A stretch of 64,000 nt of DNA from positions 332,814-396,813 of the forward strand of contig NZ_HG726021.1 of assembly GCF_000499785.1 (NCBI RefSeq). Reading direction: 5' to 3'. This DNA is from Bacteroides neonati. Lineage in GTDB: Bacteria; Bacteroidota; Bacteroidia; Bacteroidales; Bacteroidaceae. Made by a program: the position numbers and the translations under genes. Below the pieces are notes generated by a model. That model saw only the letters and a program-made list of their open reading frames with translations, was not told where the DNA came from and did no database searches. Shown here one piece after another: positions 1-9,665 of this stretch (position 1 is its first letter; every line of letters starts with the position of its first letter).

Positions 1-291
1 AAGTTCATTCACTGCCCGGCAGAGGTTTTCTCGTTTCCTTCGTTGTTGCCCATGATTCCGGGAATGTTTGCTTATAAAAGCATTCTGGCATTGACCAAGT
101 TCATGCATACAACCGATCAAGAGGCCTCGCTGAAATATTTGGTCGAGTTCTTCCACAACGGTAGCACCACTATCTTTGTACTGTTTGCACTGGTCGTTGG
201 TGCAGCAATTCCGGTATTTATTTTCCATCGCCAGTCGTTTACGGCAACCCGTTCGATCAAACTATTGATAAATAACAAACCACCGAAATGA
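1..291 (+). CDS. Threonine/serine exporter family protein (ThrE/YjjB-like), C-terminal part
   Basis: The frame is open from base 1, so the gene starts outside the window; only about 96 residues are visible. They include the segment PAEVFSFPSLLPMIPG followed by a hydrophobic stretch (near FVLFALVVGAAIPVFIF) and a short basic tail. The PxxPGxxAY-type loop followed by membrane helices resembles the second half of the ThrE/YjjB family of inner-membrane amino acid exporters, often encoded as two adjacent half-proteins. A TTG at 43 could be read as a start, but the family-like sequence continues upstream of it, so I treat the entry as truncated by the window edge. The assignment rests on a short segment. 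Confidence 0.6.
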   Translation, partial: KFIHCPAEVFSFPSLLPMIPGMFAYKSILALTKFMHTTDQEASLKYLVEFFHNGSTTIFVLFALVVGAAIPVFIFHRQSFTATRSIKLLINNKPPK

Positions 292-351
292 TTCACTAAC
301 AAAATCAGTCCGATGGTTTGCCCCCTTTAAAACACCTTTAAACAAAATGAC

Positions 352-405
352 GAGTATGCCTCCTTTTCCTAAAACACTAACTAACCCTTTTAAGGAGGCA
401 TACTC
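352..405. terminator. Inverted repeat between convergent genes, probable bidirectional terminator
   Basis: A perfect 14-base stem (352-365 with 392-405, GAGTATGCCTCCTT and its complement) encloses a 26-base loop. It sits between the end of the exporter gene on the plus strand and the end of eda on the minus strand, as expected for a shared terminator. The tails after the stem are only moderately T-rich, so another RNA role is possible. Confidence 0.55.
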
Positions 406-431
406 TGAAATTTGCGTTAACGCAAATATCT

Positions 432-1100
432 TTATTTACGAGCTTCGGCAATATAGCCTAACGCTTCTTCGCACTTAGCTGTAACATATGCCCAGTCTTC
501 GGCAGCTACTTTGTCTTTAGGGAACAACTTCGAACCCATACCTACACAAAATACACCGGCTTTGATCCAAGAGGTCAGGTTCTCTTTGGTTGGCTCTACA
601 CCACCTGTAACCATCAGTTTAGACCAAGGCATCGGAGCTACCAGTCCCTTTACGAAGTTAGGACCGTACACATCGCCCGGAAATACCTTGCAAAGATCAC
701 ATCCTACTTCCTGCGCAAAACCAACCTCGGATACCGAACCGCAACCGGGTGTATAAGCCACCAAACGGCGGTTACAGATCTTTGCAATCTCGGGGTTGAA
801 CAGTGGACCTACGATAAAGTTAGCACCCAACTGCAAGTACAGAGCAGCCGTAGCCGGATCGACAATCGAGCCGATACCCATAGCCATTTCGGGACACTCT
901 TTGGCAGCGAACTTCACGATTTCGGCAAACACCTCGTGAGCAAAGTCGCCACGGTTGGTGAACTCAAAAGCACGAACACCACCATCATAGCAAGCCTTCA
1001 CTACTTTCTTTGCCACTTCTGCGTCTTTATCATAAAACACCGGAACCATACCGGTCGAACCTATTTTGTTCAACACGGCTATCTTATCAAATTTTGCCAT
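432..1100 (-). CDS. eda: 2-dehydro-3-deoxy-phosphogluconate aldolase (KDPG/KHG aldolase)
   Basis: This 222-residue cytoplasmic TIM-barrel aldolase cleaves KDPG to pyruvate and glyceraldehyde 3-phosphate, the last step of uronate and ketogluconate breakdown. The Schiff-base lysine is in LCKVFPGD (about K138, equivalent to the KFFPAE motif) and the catalytic glutamate is in AFEFTNR (about E46). Length is normal for the family. The gene lies 33 bases downstream of kdgK on the same strand, so KDG is phosphorylated and then cleaved by products of one transcript. The LacI-type regulator across the upstream gap is the likely controller. Confidence 0.93.
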   Translation of the reverse strand: MAKFDKIAVLNKIGSTGMVPVFYDKDAEVAKKVVKACYDGGVRAFEFTNRGDFAHEVFAEIVKFAAKECPEMAMGIGSIVDPATAALYLQLGANFIVGPLFNPEIAKICNRRLVAYTPGCGSVSEVGFAQEVGCDLCKVFPGDVYGPNFVKGLVAPMPWSKLMVTGGVEPTKENLTSWIKAGVFCVGMGSKLFPKDKVAAEDWAYVTAKCEEALGYIAEARK

Positions 1101-1133
1101 CTTAAGTTTCTATATTATAAATTGAAGTATCTA

Positions 1134-2159
1134 TTAGCGTTGCACACGACCCGAAGCATCACCACCCGACAAAGCCTCTACCTCTTCGATAGAAACAAGG
1201 TTGAAGTCGCCGTTCACGGTATGTTTCAAAGCAGAAGCAGCCACAGCAAACTCCAGTGCTTCGCCTTGGTTGGGCTTCGTCATCAGGCCATGGATGATAC
1301 CACCCGAGAATGAGTCGCCACCCCCTACACGGTCAATGATGGGATCGATATCGTAACGCTTTGACATATAGAATTCGTTGCCATCGTAGATCATAGCCTT
1401 CCAGCCATTGTGTGTAGCCGAGAACGATTCGCGCAAAGTCGACACAACATACTTGAATCCGAACGCCTTCATCATCTGCTCGAAGATGCCTTTGTAGCCT
1501 TCTGCATCGGTATGTCCTGCTTCCACATCGGCATCGGGTTTGAAGCCCAAGCAAAGTTCGGCATCTTCTTCATTACCAATACATACGTCAACATACTTCA
1601 TCAAAGGTTTCATGATCGATTGAGCTTTCTCTTTGGTCCATAGCTTCTTACGGAAGTTAAGATCGACAGATACCGTTACACCGTTACGTTTGGCAGCTTC
1701 GCAAGCCAGCATAGTAAGCTCGGCAGCTTTGTCCGAAATAGCCGGTGTAATGCCCGACCAGTGAAACCAATCGGCACCTTGCATAATGGCATCAAAGTCA
1801 AAATCGGAAGCATCGGCCTCGGCAATCGATGAATGAGCACGGTCATAAATCACTTTGCTTGGACGCATAGAAGCGCCTGTTTCAAGATAATAAATGCCTA
1901 CGCGGTCGCCACCACGGGCTATAAAGTCTGTCTTTACACCAAACTTGCGAAGTGCATTAACGGCCGACTGGCCAATTTCGTGTGTAGGCAGTTTAGATAC
2001 AAAGTAAGCATCGTGCCCATAGTTCGCGCAGCTTACCGCAACGTTAGCTTCACCCCCACCGTACACTACATCAAAAGCGTCTGATTGAACAAAACGCGTG
2101 TTACCCGGAGTAGACAATCTTAGCATGATTTCGCCTAACGTAACGACTTTCTTTCTCAT
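1134..2159 (-). CDS. kdgK: 2-keto-3-deoxygluconate kinase (PfkB family)
   Basis: This 341-residue sugar kinase uses ATP to convert 2-keto-3-deoxygluconate to KDPG, the substrate of the next gene, eda. PfkB/ribokinase signatures are present: VYGGGEANVAVSCANYG near residues 33-48 (substrate side), and DRVGGGDSFSGG near residues 277-287, where D282 is the expected catalytic base and the glycines form the anion hole. Pairing with an aldolase favours KDG kinase over other PfkB sugar kinases. The ATG at 2159 gives the usual family length. The 240-base gap upstream contains several palindromes. Confidence 0.9.
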   Translation of the reverse strand: MRKKVVTLGEIMLRLSTPGNTRFVQSDAFDVVYGGGEANVAVSCANYGHDAYFVSKLPTHEIGQSAVNALRKFGVKTDFIARGGDRVGIYYLETGASMRPSKVIYDRAHSSIAEADASDFDFDAIMQGADWFHWSGITPAISDKAAELTMLACEAAKRNGVTVSVDLNFRKKLWTKEKAQSIMKPLMKYVDVCIGNEEDAELCLGFKPDADVEAGHTDAEGYKGIFEQMMKAFGFKYVVSTLRESFSATHNGWKAMIYDGNEFYMSKRYDIDPIIDRVGGGDSFSGGIIHGLMTKPNQGEALEFAVAASALKHTVNGDFNLVSIEEVEALSGGDASGRVQR

Positions 2160-2311
2160 AATTCTATGTTTTAATGAAATAAGTAATTAATATTATTAAG
2201 TTTCAATTTGTCATTTTAAGCTTATTTTAGACTATAACACACTGATACAATGCACTATACCATCAAGAACAGGCTATATGACACAACTTTCGTGTGCGGG
2301 CACAAAGATAC

Positions 2312-2339
2312 AACAATTTTCGTAATTACAAAAATTGTT
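2312..2339. promoter_or_regulatory. 28-base near-perfect palindrome, candidate operator
   Basis: Bases 2312-2339 form a palindrome centred on GTAATTAC with a single mismatched pair (2321/2330). It lies directly upstream of the box TATATTTG, where a bound dimer would block transcription of the regulator gene. It differs in sequence from the TGTG...CACA sites beside it, so a second regulator or an RNA hairpin is possible. Confidence 0.55.
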
Positions 2340-2340
2340 A

Positions 2341-2348
2341 TATATTTG
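2341..2348 (+). promoter_or_regulatory. Bacteroides-type -7 box for the LacI-family regulator
   Basis: TATATTTG fits the Bacteroidales -7 consensus TAnnTTTG. It lies 55 bases upstream of the ATG at 2404 and is flanked by operator-like palindromes. No convincing TTTG -33 element is seen. Confidence 0.45.
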
Positions 2349-2403
2349 TGTCCGAAATATTAAGATTATCAGTGTGTGCGGACACAAAATCGAAAATAAC
2401 CTT

Positions 2404-3468
2404 ATGAATAAGTTGCCAGATCGAATAAGAATCAAAGATATCGCCCGCTTGGCGGACGTATCAGTCGGAACAGTAGACCGTGTAATTCACGGCCGTAGCG
2501 GAGTTTCAGAATCAAGTAAAAAACGAGTGGAAGAGATATTGAAGCAACTGGATTATCAGCCCAATATGTATGCCAGTGCATTGGCATCGAACAAACGATA
2601 CTCGTTTACCTGCCTCCTCCCTCAACATCTCGAAGGAGAATACTGGTCGGCCGTCGAAGCAGGCATCAGCGAAGCAGTTGTTGCTTATTCGGATTTCAAT
2701 ATATCAGTCAAGACTACCTATTACGACCCCTACAATTATCAATCCTTTGTAGACGCGAGCCATACGATTCTTGATGCACACCCCGATGGCGTAATGGTAG
2801 CCCCTACCGTAACCCAGTATACAAAAGAACTTACCGATAAACTCAACGAACAAGATATACCTTATATATATATAGACTCTAATATCAAAGAGATTCCCCC
2901 ATTAGCCTTCTTCGGGCAGAATTCGCGACAGAGCGGATACTTTGCTGCCCGTATGCTTATGTTATTGGCAGGCAATGAAAAAGAGATTGTGATCTTCCGT
3001 AAAATCCACGAAGGAATTATCGGTTCTAATCAACAAGAGAACAGAGAAAAAGGATTTAGGCAGTACATGGAAGAACATCATCCGTCTTGTCATATACTGG
3101 AGCTCGATTTGCATGCCGAGCGCGATAACAAAGACAGCCTGATGCTCGACGAATTCTTCCGCCAGCACCCGACCATTAACAGCGGTATCACGTTCAACTC
3201 AAAAGCATACATTTTGGGAGAATACCTGCAAGCGCATCAGCGCGAAGGGTTTAACCTCATTGGGTACGACTTGCTTGAGCGCAACGTGACCTGCCTGAAA
3301 CAGGGAAGTATCTCTTTTCTACTGGCGCAGCAACCCGAACTCCAGGGCTTCAATGGCATCAAAACATTGTGCGATCACCTTATCTTTAAGAAAGAGGTTA
3401 CACATGTTAACTACATGCCCATTGACCTGTTAACGGTAGAAACGATTGATTATTATAGCAATAAATAG
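2404..3468 (+). CDS. LacI family transcriptional regulator
   Basis: This 354-residue repressor-type regulator begins with a LacI helix-turn-helix (IKDIARLADVSVGTVDRVIHG, residues about 9-29) and hinge helix, followed by a periplasmic-binding-protein-like sugar domain (about 60-350). The frame is open upstream to a non-ATG codon at 2335, but that stretch overlaps the promoter box and palindromes, so the ATG at 2404 is chosen. The divergent kdgK-eda operon is the probable target, with KDG, KDPG or a uronate-derived sugar as effector; that is inference from context. A strong hairpin terminator follows the stop codon. Confidence 0.88.
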   Translation: MNKLPDRIRIKDIARLADVSVGTVDRVIHGRSGVSESSKKRVEEILKQLDYQPNMYASALASNKRYSFTCLLPQHLEGEYWSAVEAGISEAVVAYSDFNISVKTTYYDPYNYQSFVDASHTILDAHPDGVMVAPTVTQYTKELTDKLNEQDIPYIYIDSNIKEIPPLAFFGQNSRQSGYFAARMLMLLAGNEKEIVIFRKIHEGIIGSNQQENREKGFRQYMEEHHPSCHILELDLHAERDNKDSLMLDEFFRQHPTINSGITFNSKAYILGEYLQAHQREGFNLIGYDLLERNVTCLKQGSISFLLAQQPELQGFNGIKTLCDHLIFKKEVTHVNYMPIDLLTVETIDYYSNK

Positions 3469-3486
3469 CAACACTCATTAAATGGA

Positions 3487-3520
3487 ACGAGGATACTCTT
3501 AGCGGGTATCCTCGTTTCAT
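3487..3520 (+). terminator. Rho-independent terminator after the LacI-family regulator
   Basis: A perfect 10-base stem (ACGAGGATAC, 3487-3496, with 3506-3515) and a 9-base loop are followed by a short T-rich tail (TTCATTTG), 18 bases after the regulator stop codon. The convergent GH2 gene ends at 3570, so it may act in both directions. Confidence 0.7.
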
Positions 3521-3569
3521 TTGTATAGGCTATTGTCCGGTTTATAATCTATCCGGAGAAGCAGTACGT

Positions 3570-6338
3570 TTACTTATTCAACAATTGCTGAATGGCTTGG
3601 TTGGTTTTGCCGGTATCACTCTTTTGCTGAACTACGGCAGGAAAAAGCGCATCTACCTCGTAAAGCTGTAAGCTCTTCTCGGGCAAGAATGCTGCCGAGG
3701 CAACATACTGTTTGACCGATACCAACAACTGCTGTGCTGCCAAACGCTTGTCGATGTTTTTCTCGGGATCGATACAGAGCACAAACAAGTTACCGTTTCC
3801 TACTTTGGCTTCGAAAGCAATTCCTAACTTTTGATTGGTTTCGTAAGAGTCGATGCTTTGTATGATTGGTGTAATCTCTTTCAAATTATTCAACTCCAAT
3901 GCAGTGGAACCGTTCAGCACATCAAACCATTGCCAGTCGGCATACTCACGCGTAGGGAATTGACCGAATGCCGGATGCTGGTTACGAATCAGCGTACCCA
4001 CAATCATGGGATTCCAGTTGAACATGATCGGATTCCAGAAATGGCTGGCAAAACGAGCTTTACGCCCTTCTGCTTTTTCGGGAACCAGCAAGACGTTTTT
4101 CCCTTCGCTCAACCATCTTTTAGCTTCTTCGTTCCAAGAGCGAGTATATAAGAATCCTTCAGAAACAGTTGCTGTCGATTGGGGATATACCCAGATATCC
4201 CATTCATTCTTCACTCCTGCCAGTTCTGCTTTTAGTGTCAACTTACGGGCAGTATCTATGCCGTCGAGCATCACTTCAACTACTCCCAACGAATCGACCC
4301 TTGCAGGCTGAATGGTGCGAACGGCACAGCTTCCTTTGCGATATGCAACACCGGCCTCATCCACCAATGTCCAGTTTAGTTTCTGTGCTTTTATCGCCTT
4401 TTCGCCATAGTGATACAGTTCCAGTTTGGGCCGGAACTTCTCCCCCGCTCTATAGGTACGTTTGGATAGACGAGCCAATAGAACAGTCGGCGCACAAGAC
4501 TCCCGGTATTTCTCGGGAGTAACCAGTCCTTTGCTTTCCCAGAAAGCATCGAGGATACCGACAAAGGCACTACCCTGCCCGGGGAAATCGGCCAACCCGA
4601 GTAATTGGAAACCTCCCGAATTGTTGGTACGCAAGAGCGACTCGTTGACCTCTTTGTACTGAAGTACGGTGTGCGCTCCCGTTGCCCGGAAGAAGTCATC
4701 GGCCTGATGCAGCATACCGTTCTTGGTCAGCCTTTCGCGAAACACTTCAAAATTGCGTGGTTCCAATACACCTGTATATTTCTTGATCTCTTCGAAATTG
4801 GGGTACATACAGCGCTGTCCGGTTTCGTGTGCAATGACCGGAACGTCGATATCAGACTGTTTGCACAGATCCCAGTCGGTAGAAGGTTTGCCTTCATAAG
4901 TAGTAATCCATCCTTTGCTGGTAACATGCGAAACATAATACTGATCCGAAGCCGTATGCGTGCGAGCAGTCGAAGCCGAGTAAAGTCTACGCGAATCATA
5001 AGCCTGCGCCTTCTTCACCAAATCTTCTAGAACGGCAAAATCGCCTTCATTCTCATTACCATTACACATCAGGATGAATGAGGGATGGTTGCCGTATTCA
5101 TCTAAAATAGCATACATCTCTTTTTCAAAGAAATCCCTGCGGGCAGGGTATTGTCCCACATCTTTAATCCACATCGGCAGCTCGGCTTGAAGATACAAAC
5201 CCAGTTCGTCCGCAGCCGTAAATGCTGCCTTGGGCGGACACCAGGAATGGAAGCGAACGTGATTCATTCCATACTCCTTAACGGTAGAGAAGATACGTTT
5301 CCAGTCGGCCACATCTACAGATGGGTAGCCCGTAAGAGGAAACACAGCACAATCGAGCACACCGCGCAAATGAATATCTCTACCGTTGAGACGAATGTGA
5401 TGCTTGCCTTGCTCTACGCTACGCATACCATATACCACTGTTTGGGTATCCTGCGTTTCGCCTACATTCCATACGGCATCGAGTTCATAGAGGTTGGGCG
5501 AGAATTCATCCCAACACTTCATCCCGTTGCCCATAGAGAGTGTTTGACGAATCGGCGAAGCAGCAGAAAGACTGTCTATCTCTACGCTTCGGGTAGCTAT
5601 CACTTTGCTGCTATTCTTCTCGCGGATGTTCAAGTCCAGTCTTCCTTTTTGACCGGCTTTGAGCGAAGAGAGTTTCACCGCTACTTCGATCTGCTTCGCA
5701 GGCACGTCGGTAGATACCTTTACCTGTTGGATATGAGCTTTTTCTTTTACTTGCAATGCCATACGGCCTACAATTCCGTTCCAGTTGGTCTGCGTATGTT
5801 CGGTTGTTCCGTGTGCCCATTGATCCATCGGATATTTCAAACGGTTGTCTACACATAGAGTCAACGTATGAGTGCCCGGAGTGAGCAGTGGCGTCATTAG
5901 AAAACGGTTGGGGGTACTCAGACGTTCGTCCATGCCTACCAACTTTCCATCCACATAGACTGTTGTTTCCCAATGGCATCTCTCCAGATCGAGGTAAATC
6001 TCCTTACCTGCCCAAGCAGTGGGAATAACAACCTCACGCTGATACCAGGCAGCTCCCTGATATTCAAACTTACGGCTCAGTCGATCTACATAACGAGCTG
6101 AGTTTTTAATCCCTTTTCCTCCCTGATCGGTAGAGCCGGGCAGCATAATCGTTTCGGATAGTTTATCCAAATAGAGCTCAGAGCCCGGTGTCTTTCCAAA
6201 CCCCATCGGGTCGAGTTGAAAACGCCACATACCGGATAAATCAATATTCGGTTGCAGGGGCTGTTGTGCGGGTAGTTGTGTTGTTAACAGCATACCCAGA
6301 AGCAGTGTCGCCAGCTTGTATTTCATTGGTTTATTCAT
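3570..6338 (-). CDS. Glycoside hydrolase family 2 protein, secreted
   Basis: This 922-residue protein has an N-terminal signal peptide (hydrophobic core LATLLLGMLL, cleavage near LPAQQ), so it acts in the periplasm or at the outer membrane. The order is a jelly-roll sugar-binding domain (about 35-200), an immunoglobulin-like domain (about 200-310), and a TIM-barrel catalytic domain. The acid/base glutamate is E429 in MCNGNENEG and the likely nucleophile is E505 in VIAHETGQR. A long C-terminal extension follows. GH2 enzymes include beta-galactosidases, beta-glucuronidases and beta-mannosidases; the sequence alone does not choose. It is the last gene of an operon with the DUF5107-TPR protein (19-base gap) and a sugar porter, suggesting release and import of one sugar. 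Confidence 0.88.
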   Translation of the reverse strand: MNKPMKYKLATLLLGMLLTTQLPAQQPLQPNIDLSGMWRFQLDPMGFGKTPGSELYLDKLSETIMLPGSTDQGGKGIKNSARYVDRLSRKFEYQGAAWYQREVVIPTAWAGKEIYLDLERCHWETTVYVDGKLVGMDERLSTPNRFLMTPLLTPGTHTLTLCVDNRLKYPMDQWAHGTTEHTQTNWNGIVGRMALQVKEKAHIQQVKVSTDVPAKQIEVAVKLSSLKAGQKGRLDLNIREKNSSKVIATRSVEIDSLSAASPIRQTLSMGNGMKCWDEFSPNLYELDAVWNVGETQDTQTVVYGMRSVEQGKHHIRLNGRDIHLRGVLDCAVFPLTGYPSVDVADWKRIFSTVKEYGMNHVRFHSWCPPKAAFTAADELGLYLQAELPMWIKDVGQYPARRDFFEKEMYAILDEYGNHPSFILMCNGNENEGDFAVLEDLVKKAQAYDSRRLYSASTARTHTASDQYYVSHVTSKGWITTYEGKPSTDWDLCKQSDIDVPVIAHETGQRCMYPNFEEIKKYTGVLEPRNFEVFRERLTKNGMLHQADDFFRATGAHTVLQYKEVNESLLRTNNSGGFQLLGLADFPGQGSAFVGILDAFWESKGLVTPEKYRESCAPTVLLARLSKRTYRAGEKFRPKLELYHYGEKAIKAQKLNWTLVDEAGVAYRKGSCAVRTIQPARVDSLGVVEVMLDGIDTARKLTLKAELAGVKNEWDIWVYPQSTATVSEGFLYTRSWNEEAKRWLSEGKNVLLVPEKAEGRKARFASHFWNPIMFNWNPMIVGTLIRNQHPAFGQFPTREYADWQWFDVLNGSTALELNNLKEITPIIQSIDSYETNQKLGIAFEAKVGNGNLFVLCIDPEKNIDKRLAAQQLLVSVKQYVASAAFLPEKSLQLYEVDALFPAVVQQKSDTGKTNQAIQQLLNK

Positions 6339-6357
6339 TTTGTCTTCCTTGGTTTTA

Positions 6358-9300
6358 TTAATGGGTTAATGCCCGACGGTGCAGTTGAACTCCCTGATGG
6401 TTATTGTCCATCCCGGCTGCCAATGCAAAGAAGTGTTCGGCTTTCTCTGTCTCCGAAAGTCCCAAATGTCCCAGTGCCATCAAGTAATAACAATGAATGG
6501 TATTTTTCTTATTCATATCATCCTCCCATATCTGCAAATCGGGTAAAGATACGGCAAAATAATCCATTTTAAATGTATCGTAAAGGTGTTTCTCACCATA
6601 CGTAACCAAGCGATTGAAACGGCTGCGTGCTTCCTCCTCACGTCCCAACCGGCGAAGAGCCAATCCTTGATAGAATATCTTATCGGGTTTCTGATCGTTG
6701 TAATAGATAGCAGCAGCCGGCTGACTGTTGCCGGTACAGGCTTTCAGTAAGAGTGAATGTGCCTCTTCGCTACGTCCCAACTGTTGTAGTACCAATGCCT
6801 TGTAATAGTTGAAATCATTCTCCTGTGCACCGTGCAACTTACCTTCGCCCAAGTGAGGCGGGTAGACAAAGCATTCATCTATTCGTTGGAGAGCTTGCTC
6901 ATAGTCTCCTGCTTTCAAGAGCTCTTTGGCACATTCCATGCGGGCTATCTGGTACTGTGCGGGCACTTTGCCTTCTCCCCCTTCCCAAGGATGGAACTTA
7001 CGCAGATCGATCAGTTCGATGGCTTCCTGGTATCGCCCCAATTGATTGAGCAGGGTGACGTATTCGAGATACAAATCATCGCGCGAGAAAGCCACTTCCT
7101 TGTAACGGTCTAACCGATCTATCCGCTCTTGATGCGAACGGTTGAGACGTTTGTATAACTGATCGAGCTCCATCAGGATACGGGCATCCGTCGTATCCAA
7201 TGCAAAGGCTCTCTCCAACAAAGCCACCGCTTCATCACAACGACCGAGCTTATTGAAATAGGCCAAGGACAGATTGCGAAGCACGGTAGGGAACGAGGCA
7301 TCTTGCCGTATCGACTCCTCCCACAAAGCAATCGCATCGGCGTATTGTCTTTTATCGTACCACAGATTGCCTAAATAATAATGTGCCTTCGGAGCCGTAA
7401 CAGCAAAGTCGATCACAGAACGAAGTGCTTCAATTGCCTCCAATGCATTGGGGAAGCAACAATCGGCCGATTGACTCTCTGCCGTAGCTATTGCATTCCG
7501 CGCTTCTGCCGTTCTACCCAGCCGAATCAAACACCAGCTTTGGTAGAAATGAAGCAGTGTCCGTCCGTTGACCGCTAAGCCGATTGCCAGTTGCGACACC
7601 AGTAAAGCCTCTTGGAAACACCCGGCCGAAGTATAATCGAGAACCAGGTTCTCATAGTTCATCGCTTCGGGACGCATCAACGTTCGAAGAGCGTCTCTAT
7701 CCCTTTCATCTCCGGTGAGGATGTATTTCTCGAACAGACAGCCGTAGTTAAAACGATCTATTTGCAGCGAATCTTCGATCCATGCCAAAGCCTCCTGTCT
7801 GCGTTCGAGGTGACGAAGAATAATCGCCTTCAAGTGACGTCCGCGTAGATTGTGCCAGTTACGCACAAGTGACTTTTCAATCTCTTCGAGTGCCTCCTCC
7901 CATCGTTCGGCAGCCACAGATAGTTGCGCCAGTGCAAAGTAACCTGCATCTTGCCATGCCCCATTCCAGCACGATTTGTAGAAATATTCATAAGCCTCTT
8001 CATTCTTCCCTTGAAATTTCAAAGCCAAGCCCAAGTTATAGAAAGGCTCTCCCTCGTAAGGATTGGGGTTTCGATCGGTAAGGGTATTGATGGCTCTTCG
8101 TAGATAAGGTTCTGCCTGTGCAAACTGCCCTTTGCGAATAAGCCACAGCCCCATGGCATTGTTGCAACGCACATCACCCGGCTCTCTGCGGAGAGCTTCG
8201 AGGTAATAATCGGTAGATTGATACGTGGCATGGCGATATTGCTCCAAGTGCAGTCCGGTTAAGAATAACTCCTCCTGAGTCCGTACATCGGCAGGATCTA
8301 AAGCAGCTTTGGCAGCTTCGGGCAACTCTTTGATTGTTTCGGGTACAGCCTTCCAAGAGAGTTTCTCTTTGCCACAAGCTCCGTAAAGCAGTACTTCGAC
8401 TTCATCCAATCCCTCTACCGGAACAAGTGTATCAAACACCTCCTCGGGCGAGAGATCGCGAACCTCATCAAAACAGACATTTCCCGACTTCTTCACCACA
8501 ATGTGCAAAGCCTGCTGACGAGAGGTAGCAAATATCTTCAAACGACTTGCAGTACCTTCGGGCTCAATGTTCATCAACAGTTCCGACGAAGCATTCTTAA
8601 CCACTCCCAATTCGCGATAAGGCATGAAGTATTGCGTAAACCGTTTCTCTTCGTAGGGCTGAAGCCAACTAAAGTCGGGTTGATTGTCGGTATAAACGCC
8701 CGTCATTAATTCGATATAAGGTCCGTCCTCATCGGTAAGGTTACGATCCCAAGCCTGACCGAAGTCTCCGTTTCCCCACGTCCATTGTTTCTTTCCGGGA
8801 GATACATGATGATTGGCCACATGCAGCAATCCCGCTTGTGTATCGTTTTCATATCCACCCACAAAATTATATGCCGACCGAATAGCCATGTACGAAGTCG
8901 GTACGGGAATATTCTTATACCTGGAAATATCGACTCCGGCCGAATAATCCATCTTATAATACGTTCCCTTCGCAACCGGATAGCGAGATACATCGCGCTT
9001 ACCATGATCGAACACTGCATTTACGTCCGAAGGAAATACGGACTGATAGTGTTCATTGACCGCAACAGCCGGATTGGCCCACCAAAGAAACGTTTGCGGA
9101 ACCGGTGTAGGGTTCGACAAGCGTCCCTGTATCTCAAGAACAGCCCTTCCGGGCCGAAGCGTAAAACCGGCCATACCTTTCTGCCCGAACATTCTCTCCC
9201 GTTCATTGACCCATACAATGATGCCCCCGTCGTTACACCGTTCGATACTGTAATCGACAGGTAAAAACGTACTGGGGCGATGGTGTTGAGGCCAGTTAAA

Positions 9301-9651
9301 CTCAATACCACCCGAAATCCAAGGTCCGGTCAGCCCGACTAAGGCCGGCTTTATCACCCGGTTGTAATATATAAAATGACGCTGCTTCACCTTATCGTAA
9401 GCCATCTGTACACGTCCACCCAATTCGGGAAGAATCATTACCTTAAGGTACTCATTCTCCAACCATACGGCTCGATACTTTTTGTTTTGGCAGGTATCTT
9501 CGATCTTTTCGATGACAGGGTAAGGATACACCACCCCACTACTGCCTTGATAGACTCGTTTCTCAAGAAACATCGGATTCTTCTCCGGTTTCCCCACACC
9601 ATAGGTAGGAAGAAGAATTTCCTCTTCCCAAACATTTACCTGATGATTCAT
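6358..9651 (-). CDS. DUF5107 domain protein with C-terminal TPR repeats
   Basis: This 1097-residue protein has no signal peptide. The N-terminal half (about 30-450) resembles DUF5107, a galactose-mutarotase-like beta-sandwich, with the segment MILPELGGRVQMAYD and aromatic-rich stretches such as WISGGIEFNWPQHH. From about residue 460 to the end the sequence is a long run of tetratricopeptide helices (for example NNAMGLWLIRKGQFAQAEPY and YYLGNLWYDKRQYADAIALW). It is the middle gene of a sugar porter-DUF5107-GH2 operon with 14-19 base gaps. A cytoplasmic sugar-binding or sugar-modifying scaffold is a reasonable inference; the reaction is unknown. Confidence 0.8.
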   Translation of the reverse strand: MNHQVNVWEEEILLPTYGVGKPEKNPMFLEKRVYQGSSGVVYPYPVIEKIEDTCQNKKYRAVWLENEYLKVMILPELGGRVQMAYDKVKQRHFIYYNRVIKPALVGLTGPWISGGIEFNWPQHHRPSTFLPVDYSIERCNDGGIIVWVNERERMFGQKGMAGFTLRPGRAVLEIQGRLSNPTPVPQTFLWWANPAVAVNEHYQSVFPSDVNAVFDHGKRDVSRYPVAKGTYYKMDYSAGVDISRYKNIPVPTSYMAIRSAYNFVGGYENDTQAGLLHVANHHVSPGKKQWTWGNGDFGQAWDRNLTDEDGPYIELMTGVYTDNQPDFSWLQPYEEKRFTQYFMPYRELGVVKNASSELLMNIEPEGTASRLKIFATSRQQALHIVVKKSGNVCFDEVRDLSPEEVFDTLVPVEGLDEVEVLLYGACGKEKLSWKAVPETIKELPEAAKAALDPADVRTQEELFLTGLHLEQYRHATYQSTDYYLEALRREPGDVRCNNAMGLWLIRKGQFAQAEPYLRRAINTLTDRNPNPYEGEPFYNLGLALKFQGKNEEAYEYFYKSCWNGAWQDAGYFALAQLSVAAERWEEALEEIEKSLVRNWHNLRGRHLKAIILRHLERRQEALAWIEDSLQIDRFNYGCLFEKYILTGDERDRDALRTLMRPEAMNYENLVLDYTSAGCFQEALLVSQLAIGLAVNGRTLLHFYQSWCLIRLGRTAEARNAIATAESQSADCCFPNALEAIEALRSVIDFAVTAPKAHYYLGNLWYDKRQYADAIALWEESIRQDASFPTVLRNLSLAYFNKLGRCDEAVALLERAFALDTTDARILMELDQLYKRLNRSHQERIDRLDRYKEVAFSRDDLYLEYVTLLNQLGRYQEAIELIDLRKFHPWEGGEGKVPAQYQIARMECAKELLKAGDYEQALQRIDECFVYPPHLGEGKLHGAQENDFNYYKALVLQQLGRSEEAHSLLLKACTGNSQPAAAIYYNDQKPDKIFYQGLALRRLGREEEARSRFNRLVTYGEKHLYDTFKMDYFAVSLPDLQIWEDDMNKKNTIHCYYLMALGHLGLSETEKAEHFFALAAGMDNNHQGVQLHRRALTH

Positions 9652-9665
9652 TTTACTTTATTTTT

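Larger units (their letters stand above)
2293..2388. promoter_or_regulatory. Repeated TGTGCGG(G/A)CACA operator half-sites
   Basis: The kdgK/LacI-regulator gap holds TGTGCGGGCACA (2293-2304), TGTGCGGACACA (2375-2386), and TTTGTGTCCG (2345-2354), which is the inverse of CGGACACAAA (2379-2388). Two related palindromes plus an inverted pair around a promoter-like box are what one expects for a LacI-family repressor acting on its own gene and on the divergent kdgK-eda operon. The binding protein is inferred from context. Confidence 0.6.
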
